Assembly: GCA_016793325.1 (NCBI GenBank)
Contig: JAEUKI010000057.1
Location: 124,001 to 188,000, forward strand
DNA: 64,000 nucleotides
Source: Myxococcales bacterium
GTDB taxonomy: Bacteria; Myxococcota_A; Polyangia; Polyangiales; Ga0077539
Reading direction: 5' to 3'
Positions 1 through 8,764 of this stretch are shown piece by piece. Below the pieces are notes generated by a model. That model searched no databases, was not told the origin of the DNA, and saw only the letters and a list, made by a program, of their open reading frames with translations. The translations under genes were made by a program, and so were the position numbers. The first letter of the stretch is position 1, and each line of letters begins with the position of its first letter.

Positions 1-321
1 CCGCTGTCGCGCGTCCCTCCGTTGCAGGGGACAGCAGAGGGGCGCTTCAGCGTGAGCCGCGAGGCGTACGTGGGCGCGGCGTTTCGGTGGGCCACGGCGC
101 AGGATCGACTCGCGTACCAAGACACGCTCGACCCGAGGATTCCCGCGGGGGGAACGCCCGGATACGCGCTGCTAGATCTGCGCGTCGGGGCGCGCGTCTC
201 GCGGTTCTTGCGCCTGAACGCCGTGCTCGAAAACGTCTTCGACACGGCGTGGCGCGTGCATGGCTCGAGCGTCAACGGACCCGGCCGCGGGCTGCTCGTG
301 CAGGCCGCCGCGGGATGGTGA
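1..321 (+). CDS. TonB-dependent receptor, C-terminal fragment (5' end outside window)
   Basis: The reading frame is open from the first base and ends at 321, giving the last 106 residues or so of a larger protein. The fragment opens with PLSRVPPLQGTAEGRFS, followed by alternating hydrophobic strands and a final stretch (LRLNAVLENVFDTAWRVHGS) typical of the last beta-strands of TonB-dependent outer-membrane receptors, where NxLENxFDxxYRxHGS is a recurring pattern. Known role of the family: energised uptake of metal chelates or other ligands across the outer membrane. The substrate cannot be read from this part. The next gene on the same strand encodes a lipoprotein and may be a partner, by proximity only. 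Confidence 0.75.
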   Translation, partial: PLSRVPPLQGTAEGRFSVSREAYVGAAFRWATAQDRLAYQDTLDPRIPAGGTPGYALLDLRVGARVSRFLRLNAVLENVFDTAWRVHGSSVNGPGRGLLVQAAAGW

Positions 322-389
322 GCGCCACGCCGCCAGTCCATTTCGTACACATCTAATCAACTTTGCAAAACGCTCAAAGGACCATCGTC

Positions 390-1754
390 ATGTTGAAACG
401 AAGCTCGCTCAGCCTCCTCGGTATCTCTCTGCTCGTCGCGGCGTGCGAGACGCCGCGGCCCGTCAACGACGTTCCGTCGGCAGACGCGGTGTCGGACACG
501 GGCGTGGACAGCAGCGTGCAGAGCGACGCGAGTGACGTGACGCAGCCGACCGACGCGGCGATGGAGAGCGGCGCCGATGTGACGGACGCAGCGAGCCCGT
601 CGGACGGAGGCGACGTCGCGGACGTCGTGTCGTCGGCGTGCATGCCCGCGGCGACGGACTTTCTTCCGCGCACGGCGATGGCGAGCTGGATGACCCCGTG
701 GAACGGCTGCATGGCTGTCACTAACGCCAACGCGTATCCGTACTTCAGCGGTTCTGCGTCGGCGCCCGTTCGCGTCGCGCGGCTCGGCGCGCTCGACGCG
801 CCTGGAGGGTTCTTCGACCCGACGCGGGACCCCGCGCCGACCGAGTTCGTCGCGGCCGCCGCCGACGCGGGCGCCAACACGAGCGCCGAGTTTCTCTTTC
901 GCGATACGGGCGTCGCGACGCGCTATCAGCGACGGGCGGACGAGCACTACGCGGTTCCGACGGGCCTCGTGCTCAACTCGACGTACCAAGATTTCTGCGG
1001 GATGGCCGCGAACGCGATGGCCAACCCCGACTACTGTGCTGGACCGACTGCGCTCAACGGCGTGCTCAACGACAGCCTCGCGGCGGGCATGGCCGGCATG
1101 GGCAGCGCGCGCGTTCATGCAGCGAGAATCCAGGCGACGTACCAGTGGTGGCTGTTCATCTCGTCGCACAAAGAGTCGCTGACGTGCGCGCCCGTGAGCG
1201 CGGACTGCGATTCGGCCGCGGGGTACTACACAGGCACCGCAGGTCGCAACGACGCGACCCAGTACGGCCTCGCGCGCGCGCTCATCGCCCTCGGCGACGC
1301 GGGGCGCGCGGCGCACGATCGCATCTGGGACGGGCTCCTCGCGGTGCGCTGCTGGCGCGACATGGACGGAGGCCGCACGTCCGACGGTGGAACGACGGTC
1401 CCCGCGACCAACGAGGCCCTCCGCGAGCAAGCGCGCATGCAGCTCGACGCCGCGCTCACGCGCGGGATCGTGATGATCGTTCAAGCGAGGCTTCGCGCGT
1501 TTGCGAGCACGGACGGCGACGTCGCGCGCGCCGCAGAGCGCGCCGCGCACGCTGCGTGGATCGGCGTCGTGGGGCCGCTGCTCGCCAACGGGATCGAGCG
1601 CTGGTCGCGCGGCTCGTGGGCAGCCCGGCGCGCGAGCGCTCCGGCCGGCGTCGTGTCGCGCGTGGTGACCGAGCTTCGCGCGGGCGCCTCGATCACGACC
1701 ACGCAAGCGGGCCGCGCTTCGGCGGATCTCGAGGCGCTCTTCCCGTGCCCGTGA
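390..1754 (+). CDS. Predicted lipoprotein of unknown function downstream of a TonB-dependent receptor
   Basis: The ATG at 390 starts a clean lipoprotein signal peptide (MLKRSSLSLLGISLLVAAC, lipobox LVAAC). An in-frame TTG lies 27 bases upstream but adds nothing signal-like. After the lipidated Cys comes an Asp/Ser/Thr-rich linker of about 70 residues, then a mature domain of about 370 residues rich in Ala and predicted helices, with WWLFISSHKESLTC and DCDSAAGYYTG as its most distinctive stretches. The helical character and the position beside a TonB receptor recall imelysin-like iron-linked periplasmic proteins, but I do not see the canonical GxHxxE motif, so no function is assigned. It converges with the response regulator that ends at 1770. 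Confidence 0.6.
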   Translation: MLKRSSLSLLGISLLVAACETPRPVNDVPSADAVSDTGVDSSVQSDASDVTQPTDAAMESGADVTDAASPSDGGDVADVVSSACMPAATDFLPRTAMASWMTPWNGCMAVTNANAYPYFSGSASAPVRVARLGALDAPGGFFDPTRDPAPTEFVAAAADAGANTSAEFLFRDTGVATRYQRRADEHYAVPTGLVLNSTYQDFCGMAANAMANPDYCAGPTALNGVLNDSLAAGMAGMGSARVHAARIQATYQWWLFISSHKESLTCAPVSADCDSAAGYYTGTAGRNDATQYGLARALIALGDAGRAAHDRIWDGLLAVRCWRDMDGGRTSDGGTTVPATNEALREQARMQLDAALTRGIVMIVQARLRAFASTDGDVARAAERAAHAAWIGVVGPLLANGIERWSRGSWAARRASAPAGVVSRVVTELRAGASITTTQAGRASADLEALFPCP

Positions 1755-1769
1755 GCTGCGCGGCGAGGC

Positions 1770-3149
1770 TCACCGCCGCAGCGCGACGCCGTACCGCTTG
1801 CACTTGTCGATCAACGACGCGCGGGTGAGCCCGAGGGCGCGCGCCGCCTCGCTTTGATTTCCTGCGCAAGAATCAAGAGCGCGCTCGATCTCTCCGCGCT
1901 CGAACGCTTGCACGCGATCGCGAAGCGGCCGCGATCGGTCTGCGCTGGCGTCGACGGCGAGCTCCTTCGGCGCTGAAGCGCTGGGCGCGAGGCGCTCGAG
2001 CGCGTCGACGTCGACCACGTCACCGGTCGCGAACGCGAGCAGGCGCGCGACGGCGCTCTCGAGCTCGCGGACGTTTCCGGGCCAGCTTCGGGCGCGGAGC
2101 GCGTCGATCACCGCTGGCGCGACGCGCACGTCGTCGAGCGCAAACTCCCTGCAAAATCGCTGACGAAACGACTCGATCAGGAGCGCGATGTCCTCGCGCC
2201 GCTCGCGGAGCGGCGGAGCCACGAGCTCGAAGACCGCGAGCCGATAGTAGAGGTCTTCGCGAAAGCGGCCCGCGCTCGCCTCGGCGCGAAGGTCACGATG
2301 GGTGCACGCGATCACGCGTACGTCGACGGACTCGACGCGCCCGGCGCCCACGGGTTGAATCTCGCCCTGTTGGAGCGCGCGCAGCAGCTTGCTCTGGACG
2401 CCGAGCGGGAGCTCGCCCACTTCGTCGAGCACGAGCGTCCCTTTGTGCGCGCGAGAGAAGTAGCCGAGGTGCGAGCGGTGCGCGCCGGTGAACGCGCCGC
2501 GGGCGTGGCCAAACAGCTCGCTCTCGGCCAGCTCCTGCGCGATGGCCGCACAGTTGAAGCGCACGAGCGGCCCGCTCGCGCGCGGGCTCGACGCGTGAAC
2601 GAGCGACGCGACGAGCTCCTTTCCCGTCCCTGTTTCTCCTCGCAAAAGGAGCGGCGCGGACAGCCGTGCCACGCGCTGCGCGTCGCGGAGGAGCGCTCGA
2701 AACTTCGGGCTGTCTCCGACGATCGGCGCGCCCACAGCCCGCTCGACGTCGTGCGCGCGTGCTCGTTCGCGGAGCTTCTTCGCCTCGACCGCGCGGGCGA
2801 CAGACCGCGAGAGCTCGTCGATGTCCGCGGGCTTCGCGAGGTAGTCGTACGCGCCTGCCTTGATCGCCTCGACCGCTGCGCGCTCGCTCCCGCGCGCCGT
2901 GAGGACGATCACGGGGAGCTCTTCGTCACGCTCGCGAAGCGCCGCGAGGAGCGCCATCCCGTCGACCTCGGGCATCGCGAGGTCCGTGAGCACGACCGTT
3001 GGCGCTCGTGTGTCGGGCTCGTCGATGGCCGAGAGGGCGGCGCGAGCGCTCTCGAAGGCGCGCGTTGCGTATCCCGCGGCGCCGAGCACTTCGGTCAGCA
3101 TGAAGCGCATCGACGCTTCGTCGTCGACCACGTACACGAGGTCGCTCAT
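1770..3149 (-). CDS. Sigma-54-dependent response regulator (NtrC family)
   Basis: This 459-residue protein has the full NtrC layout. The receiver domain (about 1-120) has acidic residues D9/D10, the phosphoacceptor D56 in VVLTDLAMP, T84 and K106. The AAA+ domain has Walker A GETGTGKE (171-178), the sigma-54 contact loop GAFTGA (218-223) and Walker B LVLDEVGEL (D242/E243). A Fis-type helix-turn-helix ends the protein (QSEAARALGLTRASLIDK). The family activates RNA polymerase holding sigma-54 when phosphorylated. The ATG at 3149 overlaps the stop of the upstream histidine kinase by 4 bases (ATGA), so the two are translationally coupled and almost certainly cognate. No target promoter is identified. 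Confidence 0.95.
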   Translation of the reverse strand: MSDLVYVVDDEASMRFMLTEVLGAAGYATRAFESARAALSAIDEPDTRAPTVVLTDLAMPEVDGMALLAALRERDEELPVIVLTARGSERAAVEAIKAGAYDYLAKPADIDELSRSVARAVEAKKLRERARAHDVERAVGAPIVGDSPKFRALLRDAQRVARLSAPLLLRGETGTGKELVASLVHASSPRASGPLVRFNCAAIAQELAESELFGHARGAFTGAHRSHLGYFSRAHKGTLVLDEVGELPLGVQSKLLRALQQGEIQPVGAGRVESVDVRVIACTHRDLRAEASAGRFREDLYYRLAVFELVAPPLRERREDIALLIESFRQRFCREFALDDVRVAPAVIDALRARSWPGNVRELESAVARLLAFATGDVVDVDALERLAPSASAPKELAVDASADRSRPLRDRVQAFERGEIERALDSCAGNQSEAARALGLTRASLIDKCKRYGVALRR

Positions 3150-4420
3150 CGGGCTCGGGCCTCTCGCGTTGGGAGATTCACGGCGACGGTCGTTCCGCCG
3201 GTCGTGGGGCACGTAAACGAGAGCGTCCCGCCGTGTTGTTCGACGGTGCTCTTGGCGATGGCGACGCCGAGCCCCGTGCCTTCGGCGCTCGTCGTGAAGA
3301 ACGGAGTTCCGACCCGAGCGAGCGTCGCGGCGTCCATCCCGCGACCCTCGTCGCGAACGACCACCGTGACGCGTTCGGCTGCGTCGAGCGCCTCGAACGT
3401 CACGCTGCTCCCGCGCGGCGACGCGTCGATCGCGTTGATCCCCAGGTTGACCAGCGCCGCTTCGAGCTTGCGTCGGTCGCCGAGGACCTGCGTCGCGGTC
3501 ACGTCGCCTCGAACGAGGGCCACCTCGGCGCGCCGCGCGCGCGGGTCGAGCACCGCGAGCACGTGATCGACGAGCGAGTCGATCGCGAGGGGCTCGAGCG
3601 CGAGGGCGTCGAGCGGGCGCGCGAAGGTGAGGTAGTCGCGGAGCACAGCGTCGATTCGGTCGGACTCGCGCTCGATCACCTCGAGCCGTCGCTCGGATTG
3701 CTCGTCGCTCGCCTGGCGGCGCAGCAGCTGCACGAGGCCCTTGATCGCGGCGAGGGGGTTCTTGATTTCGTGGGCGACCTTGGATCCCACGGCGTCGAGC
3801 GTGCGCGATCGTTCGATCACGAGCGCTACGGCGTCGTCGCGCAGCGCGTACACCTCGGTCGCTGCGCGGGTGTACGCGTCTGCGAGCCCAGCGACGCTCG
3901 ACCAGAGGAGGCTCGCGGTCACGAGCGAGAAGAGCGCGGCGAGGGCAGGGCGAGCTCCATTGCCGATGGCTGCGAACGGATTGACGGGCGCGAGCGCGAA
4001 GAGCGCAGCGATGACGACGACGAAGACGACGAGCATCACGACCGAGGCGCGGCGCTTTCCGAACGCGGCGAACGCCGTGATCGTCGGCGCGAAGAGCACC
4101 GGGATCATCGGGCTCGCGAGCCCGCCTGTGACGAAGGCCGCAGCGCCGAGGGCGAGCAGCGTCACGAGCAACGAGACCGCGAGGCGCCGCTCGGACATCG
4201 CGCGGGTCGCGCGGCGCGACTCGTACAAGAAGAACAGCGATGTCGCGCTCATTCCAAACGCCATCGCACCGAGCTGACGCGCGGGCGCGTTTTGCGCTCT
4301 CGCCACGAGCCATGCAGCGAGCGCCGCAGGCGGGACGAGCGCCGCGCGAAAGCGAAAGAACGCCGAGGCCACCGCGCGAACGCGGCTGGCGACGATCGAG
4401 CTCGCGTCATCGTCCGGCAC
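3146..4420 (-). CDS. Membrane histidine kinase, partner of the sigma-54 response regulator
   Basis: The protein is 424 residues if it starts at the GTG at 4420 (VPDDDASS); the frame stays open to 4513, but that stretch is Arg-rich and not gene-like. The N-terminal half has about six hydrophobic segments forming a membrane sensor with no large periplasmic domain. A HisKA domain follows with H-box VAHEIKNPLAAIKG (His about 217), then an HATPase_c domain with N-box NLGINAID, G1 DEGRGMD and G2 TGLGVAI. It would autophosphorylate and pass phosphate to D56 of the coupled regulator. The signal is unknown. A 14-bp palindrome lies about 80 bases upstream of this start. Confidence 0.92.
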   Translation of the reverse strand: MPDDDASSIVASRVRAVASAFFRFRAALVPPAALAAWLVARAQNAPARQLGAMAFGMSATSLFFLYESRRATRAMSERRLAVSLLVTLLALGAAAFVTGGLASPMIPVLFAPTITAFAAFGKRRASVVMLVVFVVVIAALFALAPVNPFAAIGNGARPALAALFSLVTASLLWSSVAGLADAYTRAATEVYALRDDAVALVIERSRTLDAVGSKVAHEIKNPLAAIKGLVQLLRRQASDEQSERRLEVIERESDRIDAVLRDYLTFARPLDALALEPLAIDSLVDHVLAVLDPRARRAEVALVRGDVTATQVLGDRRKLEAALVNLGINAIDASPRGSSVTFEALDAAERVTVVVRDEGRGMDAATLARVGTPFFTTSAEGTGLGVAIAKSTVEQHGGTLSFTCPTTGGTTVAVNLPTREARAR

Positions 4421-4498
4421 GACGCGAGCGTAGCAACGGACGCGAGCGCGGTGCGCGAAGAGTCTGCGACGGCGCGGACGTCGCACCGGACACCCCCC

Positions 4499-4512
4499 TG
4501 TCAGATCTGACA
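4499..4512. promoter_or_regulatory. 14-bp perfect palindrome in the divergent intergenic region
   Basis: TGTCAGATCTGACA is a perfect inverted repeat lying between the divergently transcribed histidine kinase (start 4420) and membrane protein (start near 4647). The position and symmetry suit a dimeric activator or repressor site, for example for the adjacent NtrC-type regulator, but a 7+7 palindrome is expected a few times by chance in 64 kb. Confidence 0.35.
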
Positions 4513-4646
4513 ACGCGCCCCCGCACGCGGCGGATCGAGACGTGGAAAATTACTGCAAAATGACTCGCAGAAATCGCACGCGCTTGTGCAGTGGGGGGAT
4601 GGTACGGGCGTTGAAAAGCGCGTCTCGAAGAAAGCGAGTCGTGAAG

Positions 4647-5291
4647 ATGCAGTCGTTGCTCAGTGGTGAATCGAGCGGTGAGGGCGAGCGAAAGACGGGC
4701 GCGCAGACGGCGATGGTCTGGGCGCTCGTCGCGGTGTGGGCCGCGGCCGTTGTCGTCGCCGGAGCGCTCGGCGCGTTCGTCGGAATCGCGCCGCCGGTGA
4801 TCCCCGCGGTGGTGCTCGGCGCCAACGCGCTGCTCGTCGGCGGATACCGATCGAGCGAGCGATTTCGCGCGGCCGTCGACGGGATCGACACGCGGTGGTT
4901 GCTCTGGTTTCAAGCGCTGCGCGCGCCGATCGGAGCGTCGTTTGTGTACTACGGCGCGCTGCGCGTGTTGCCCGAGCGCTGGGCGTCTCACGCGGGGTGG
5001 GGTGACCTCGTGGTGGGCGTCGGCGCGGCGGTTCTGGCGCTCTCGGCCGGCGAATCGTCGCGCGCTCGTGTGACGCGAACGGCGTGGGGCGTGCTCGGTC
5101 TAGTCGACATACTTACCGTGGTCGTTCACGCGCAGTACGTGGCGCTCGTCGAGCGCGACGCGCGGTTCGTGGCGATGGTGGGCCGCCTGCCTTTCATTGT
5201 GATTCCGATGTTTATCGTGCCGCTCGTGTTCGCGACGCACGCGCTGTTGTTCGCGCGAGACAGGGACGCGCGGAGGGCGCCGAGGGGGTAG
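4647..5291 (+). CDS. Multi-pass membrane protein, unknown
   Basis: About 214 residues from the ATG at 4647 (MQSLLSGESSGEG). Earlier in-frame starts at 4599 and 4542 would add a basic leader that looks untranslated. There are roughly five or six hydrophobic segments, beginning with AMVWALVAVWAAAVVVAG, and an Arg-rich cytoplasmic C-terminus. Notable conserved-looking patches are WLLWFQALRAPIGASFVYYG and GWGDLVVGVGAAVLALS. I do not recognise a family. It is divergent from the kinase/regulator pair and the 14-bp palindrome lies between them, so it could be a target of that pair; this is inference only. Confidence 0.6.
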   Translation: MQSLLSGESSGEGERKTGAQTAMVWALVAVWAAAVVVAGALGAFVGIAPPVIPAVVLGANALLVGGYRSSERFRAAVDGIDTRWLLWFQALRAPIGASFVYYGALRVLPERWASHAGWGDLVVGVGAAVLALSAGESSRARVTRTAWGVLGLVDILTVVVHAQYVALVERDARFVAMVGRLPFIVIPMFIVPLVFATHALLFARDRDARRAPRG

Positions 5292-5426
5292 CGGCGAATC
5301 CTGCTTCGAGCACTCGTCGGAAAAAGCGCTCCTTGCCATCACCCCTGGGGGCTTTATTCTCCACGCGATCTCGCGTCGGCCCACGTGTGTTCCCCAATCG
5401 AAGGACTGGCGCGAAGGAGGACCCAC

Positions 5427-6461
5427 ATGGCCCTTTCGAAAATCGTCTCTCGTCGTTCGAGTTCGTTCCGCGTGATCGCCCCCGTTGCGGTGGCCGCGGC
5501 CCTCGTGGCGGCGTCGGTCGCGCCTTCGTCCGCTGTCGCGGGCACGCTCGCGATCCGCGACGAAGCGTCGCTCCTCTCACCGACCGATCGCGCGACGATG
5601 CAGAGCGCTGTCGCGTCGTACCCCTTCGACGTTCGCGTGCTCACGAGCAACGCGTTCTTCGACCGCATGTCGTTCGATCGCTATGTGGGCGCGCAAGTCG
5701 GCGCGCCGAACATGGTGGTCGTCGCGATCGCGCCGAACATCCGTCGCACGAGCGTTCACTTCGGCACGGGCACGCGCATCGGCCCGCAGACCTGGCGTGC
5801 GATCGAAGACGCCGGTGACCCGTTCTTCCGCCAGAGCCAGTGGAGCATGGGCATCAGCGCGATCCTCGGACGCGCGCAGAGCTTCGTCGGCTCGGGCCCG
5901 GCGTACATGGCGCCCGCCAACGGCGTGAATCCGTACAACCGCTACGCTCCCCCGCCCACGTCGGGCTATCGCATGTCGACCACGCGCGAGCGTCGCAGCT
6001 CGCCGATCGGCACGATCCTGTGCCTCGGCATCGGCGCGCTCGTGATCTTCGGCGGGATCGCGCTGGCGCGGCGCGCAGCGCGCGGCGCTGGCAACGGATT
6101 CAACGGCGGCTATGGCTCGCCGTCGGGCCCTGGACCGTACGGCGGACCTCAGGGACCCGGTTATGGACCCGGCTATGGTCCGGGCTACGGCCCTGGCTAC
6201 AACAACGGAATGTCGCCCGTGGCTGCGGGCGTCGCGGGCGCGGCGGTCGGTGGTCTCGCGGGCTACGCGATCGGGCGCGCGATGGACGATCACGGCCCGA
6301 GCGAGACGTACACGACGACCACGTACGAGACGCCTTCGGGCTCGGACTATGGCTCGGGCGGCAGCTCGTACGACGCGGGTGGCAGCAGCTCGGGTTGGGA
6401 CTCGGGCGGCGGTGACTCGGGTGGCGGCGGCTTCGACGGTGGCGGCGGCGGCGACTGGTAG
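5427..6461 (+). CDS. TPM-domain protein with signal peptide and Gly-rich tail
   Basis: The ATG at 5427 follows a good ribosome binding site (aaggagg, with the last G eight bases before the ATG). The signal peptide ends near SSAVAG, and a TPM_phosphatase-like domain occupies about 40-155 (starting RDEASLLSPTDRATM). A transmembrane segment (IGTILCLGIGALVIFGGIAL) comes next, then GPGYGPGYGPGYGPGY repeats, a Gly-zipper-like segment (VAAGVAGAAVGGLAGYAIG) and a Gly/Ser-rich end finishing GGGGGDW. The TPM domain with a membrane anchor and Gly-rich C-terminus is the usual architecture of this family; roles proposed elsewhere include photosystem repair and membrane-linked functions, so none is assigned here. 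A hairpin at 6606-6651 could terminate it. Confidence 0.8.
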   Translation: MALSKIVSRRSSSFRVIAPVAVAAALVAASVAPSSAVAGTLAIRDEASLLSPTDRATMQSAVASYPFDVRVLTSNAFFDRMSFDRYVGAQVGAPNMVVVAIAPNIRRTSVHFGTGTRIGPQTWRAIEDAGDPFFRQSQWSMGISAILGRAQSFVGSGPAYMAPANGVNPYNRYAPPPTSGYRMSTTRERRSSPIGTILCLGIGALVIFGGIALARRAARGAGNGFNGGYGSPSGPGPYGGPQGPGYGPGYGPGYGPGYNNGMSPVAAGVAGAAVGGLAGYAIGRAMDDHGPSETYTTTTYETPSGSDYGSGGSSYDAGGSSSGWDSGGGDSGGGGFDGGGGGDW

Positions 6462-6605
6462 TCGCGACTGCGTCGCTGCGTTCGGGGAGCGCAGCTGCGT
6501 CGCGAAGTGAACGATCTCTGGCGCTTGCCTCGCGGCTGTCACAAAAGCGCGCAGTGAACGAAATCACGCTTGCGTGATTCGCCAGTTGTGACAATCTCCC
6601 TCTTG

Positions 6606-6651
6606 CAGCGGCAAGCTGAGGCGGTCCCCCCCCCACGCCACCTTGCCGCTG
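6606..6651 (+). terminator. Probable intrinsic terminator after the TPM gene
   Basis: A perfect 10-bp stem (CAGCGGCAAG at 6606-6615 with CTTGCCGCTG at 6642-6651) encloses a C-rich loop and is followed directly by TTTTACTTTCT on the plus strand. A separate smaller inverted repeat, AATCACGCTTGCGTGATT, lies at 6562-6579. The loop of 26 bases is long for a classical terminator. Confidence 0.5.
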
Positions 6652-6714
6652 TTTTACTTTCTCCCCCTCGCGATCGAGCAGCTCACTCCGCTGCAGCGGA
6701 CGCGAGGGCGGCTA

Positions 6715-8649
6715 TCAGCCTTCGCCGGGGCAGCGCCAACCGAGCGACACCGCGCGAAGCACGGGCGACGCGACGGGCATGCTCGTCGGGTTGAACGTCA
6801 CCGTGAGGCGCGCGAATCGACCGGGGTTGGTCATGCCGAGCATGCGTAGTTTGCTCTGGATATCGACCGGCGAAGTGTCTCGCGTGGTCGTGGCGAGCGC
6901 GATGGACGCAGCCGAGCCGAGCCCCACCATCGTGTCGGCGAACTGAACGTTGAACACGAGCGAAGTGCCCGGCGGAAGGTTCGCGTCCCAGCGGAGCTCT
7001 GCCCAGAGCGCGCGATCGCACGCGCTGAAGAGCTCGGTGTACGTGCCGGTTCCGATCACGAGTCGGCGAACGGCGCCGGTGAAGTCCGTGTACGTGTACA
7101 CGCGATTGGGGCCGTCGAACGTGTCGGCGGCGTTGGTCGTGGGGTTGTAGCGGAGCAGCGGGCCCGGATCGGACGTGGCGACCCAGAGCAGGCCAGCGCG
7201 ATCGGCGCCGATGGCGCTCGAGTTCCACGCGCGCGGGACCATGCGCATCGTGATCGCGGCGGCAGGGATGTTGGCGTTGGGCGCGAACGCGTCGGCGTCG
7301 AAGTGAAACAGCCTGAACGGGTTGCCCGACATGGGGGCCCACACGCGGTTCATCGGGTCGACGGTCACGCCAGAGCCGACGAAGGTTCCGAAGGGAACGC
7401 CAGCGACTGCGTGCAGCTGCGCGCGCGTCCACGTGCGGGACATGGGGTCGTAGCCGATCACGTCCGAGCATCCAGAGCCCGAGAGCCAGATGCGCCCGCG
7501 AATGTCGGTGGTGATTCCGTACGAGCGCTCCCAGGTGTTCGTGCGGTTGCACTCGTTGCGAAGCGGCGAGCCGACGGCGGGCTCGGGAACGAGCGCGCCT
7601 GTGGTCGCGGTGGTGACGTTGACGGGAATGACGCCTTCGCCGAGCGCGTGCTCCCAGAGCGTTCCGTCGGGCGTCACGACAGCGCCGTATGCGCAGCGAC
7701 CCATCGGTGCGGTCGCGATCACTTCGCCGGTGCGCGGGTTGAGCTTGAAGAGTCCGGCGTTGGCGGTCGCGCCGAAGTTCGCGTCTGCGCACGAGCCCAC
7801 CCACGGGTAGCCCTGCGGGAAGTCCTCGTTGCCTCGATCGATCGCGATCGATCGAAGGATTGTGTTCGGCATGCCGACGTTGCTCGTCCAGAGCATGCAC
7901 TCGTCTTCGCCGTACGGACGCACGTCCATCGGCCCCGAGCTCGTGTCGATCATCCCGTTGCCGTTGCGATCGACGCAGTCGCGTTGGTCCGCGGCGATCT
8001 TCGTCACGGTGCCCTGCATCCCGAAGCCTCGGTTGGCGATGTACACGTCGCCGAAGCCGTCGATCACGACGCGCGACGGCATGTTGCACGGAGACGCGTG
8101 GCAGCACATTCCGCGGCACTCGCCGGCGGCGATGCCGACGCGATAGCGAGCGATTTCGCGGGCCATCGTCGCGTCCCACTTCGAGACCGTGCTCTCGTTG
8201 GTGTTGGGCACCCAGAGGTAGTCCGCGCGTCGCGACTCTGCGCGAACGAGCAGTCCGCCCGAGGGTTCGTCGTACTCGACGCCGCGTCGTCCCTCATCGG
8301 AGAAGGGCCTTCCGCCCATGCCGCCGACGGAGGTGGTCATGCACGCGGGGTCGCACTCGCACCGCGCGACGTCGCTGATCGACCGGCACATGCGCGTGGT
8401 CATGTCGCACGAGTCGATGGTGCACCGGTTGCCGTCGTCGCACTCGTCGTCGATCGAGCAGCGCGTCGGTCGAACGACGTCCGCGGGCGCAGCTCCGTCG
8501 GTGGTCGTCGATCCGTCAGGCAAACTGCCGTCGACGGGGATCGGTCTGCGATCGACGCTCGAGTCGACGGCGTCGATCGGCGTCGGGTCCGAGCAGTGTG
8601 CGAGCACACATGAAATCAATCCGAGGGACGCGAGCAGTGCTCGGCGCAT
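6715..8649 (-). CDS. Lipoprotein with streptogramin-lyase-like beta-propeller (paralogue 1)
   Basis: A 644-residue protein with a lipoprotein signal (lipobox LAHC, Cys19), an Asp/Val-rich linker, a Cys-rich stretch (DDECDDGNRCTIDSCD) and a long repeat-containing domain. Phrases such as LWVPNTNESTVSKWD, GYPWVGSCAD, VTPDGTLWEHALGEG and IRGRIWLSGSGCSDVIGYD recur at about 40-residue intervals, as in Vgb/streptogramin-lyase or NHL-type propellers. No catalytic His or Glu of Vgb was identified, so it is more likely a surface or secreted binding protein than a lyase. It is about half identical by eye to the next gene upstream on the same strand, including WVPNTNEST and VYTYTDFTG, which indicates a tandem duplication. 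Confidence 0.8.
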   Translation of the reverse strand: MRRALLASLGLISCVLAHCSDPTPIDAVDSSVDRRPIPVDGSLPDGSTTTDGAAPADVVRPTRCSIDDECDDGNRCTIDSCDMTTRMCRSISDVARCECDPACMTTSVGGMGGRPFSDEGRRGVEYDEPSGGLLVRAESRRADYLWVPNTNESTVSKWDATMAREIARYRVGIAAGECRGMCCHASPCNMPSRVVIDGFGDVYIANRGFGMQGTVTKIAADQRDCVDRNGNGMIDTSSGPMDVRPYGEDECMLWTSNVGMPNTILRSIAIDRGNEDFPQGYPWVGSCADANFGATANAGLFKLNPRTGEVIATAPMGRCAYGAVVTPDGTLWEHALGEGVIPVNVTTATTGALVPEPAVGSPLRNECNRTNTWERSYGITTDIRGRIWLSGSGCSDVIGYDPMSRTWTRAQLHAVAGVPFGTFVGSGVTVDPMNRVWAPMSGNPFRLFHFDADAFAPNANIPAAAITMRMVPRAWNSSAIGADRAGLLWVATSDPGPLLRYNPTTNAADTFDGPNRVYTYTDFTGAVRRLVIGTGTYTELFSACDRALWAELRWDANLPPGTSLVFNVQFADTMVGLGSAASIALATTTRDTSPVDIQSKLRMLGMTNPGRFARLTVTFNPTSMPVASPVLRAVSLGWRCPGEG

Positions 8650-8764
8650 GACAACGCTCCATGCAAAAGGGGGCGAACGTGGAGGGGTCGCGACGCTCCG
8701 CGACGTGCTCGAAGTCTATCCCGAAATTCACCGAGCCTCTGTGACATTCCTGCGCGGACAGCGG

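Noticed and set aside
357..1706. Minus-strand open frame opposite the lipoprotein gene at 390
   Set aside because: Composition is Arg-rich with no motif; the plus-strand frame has a clear lipoprotein signal.
4540..4560. Possible sigma-54 promoter (TGG...TGC) before the membrane protein
   Set aside because: The GG-to-GC spacing is 9 rather than 10 and the flanking bases do not fit the consensus.
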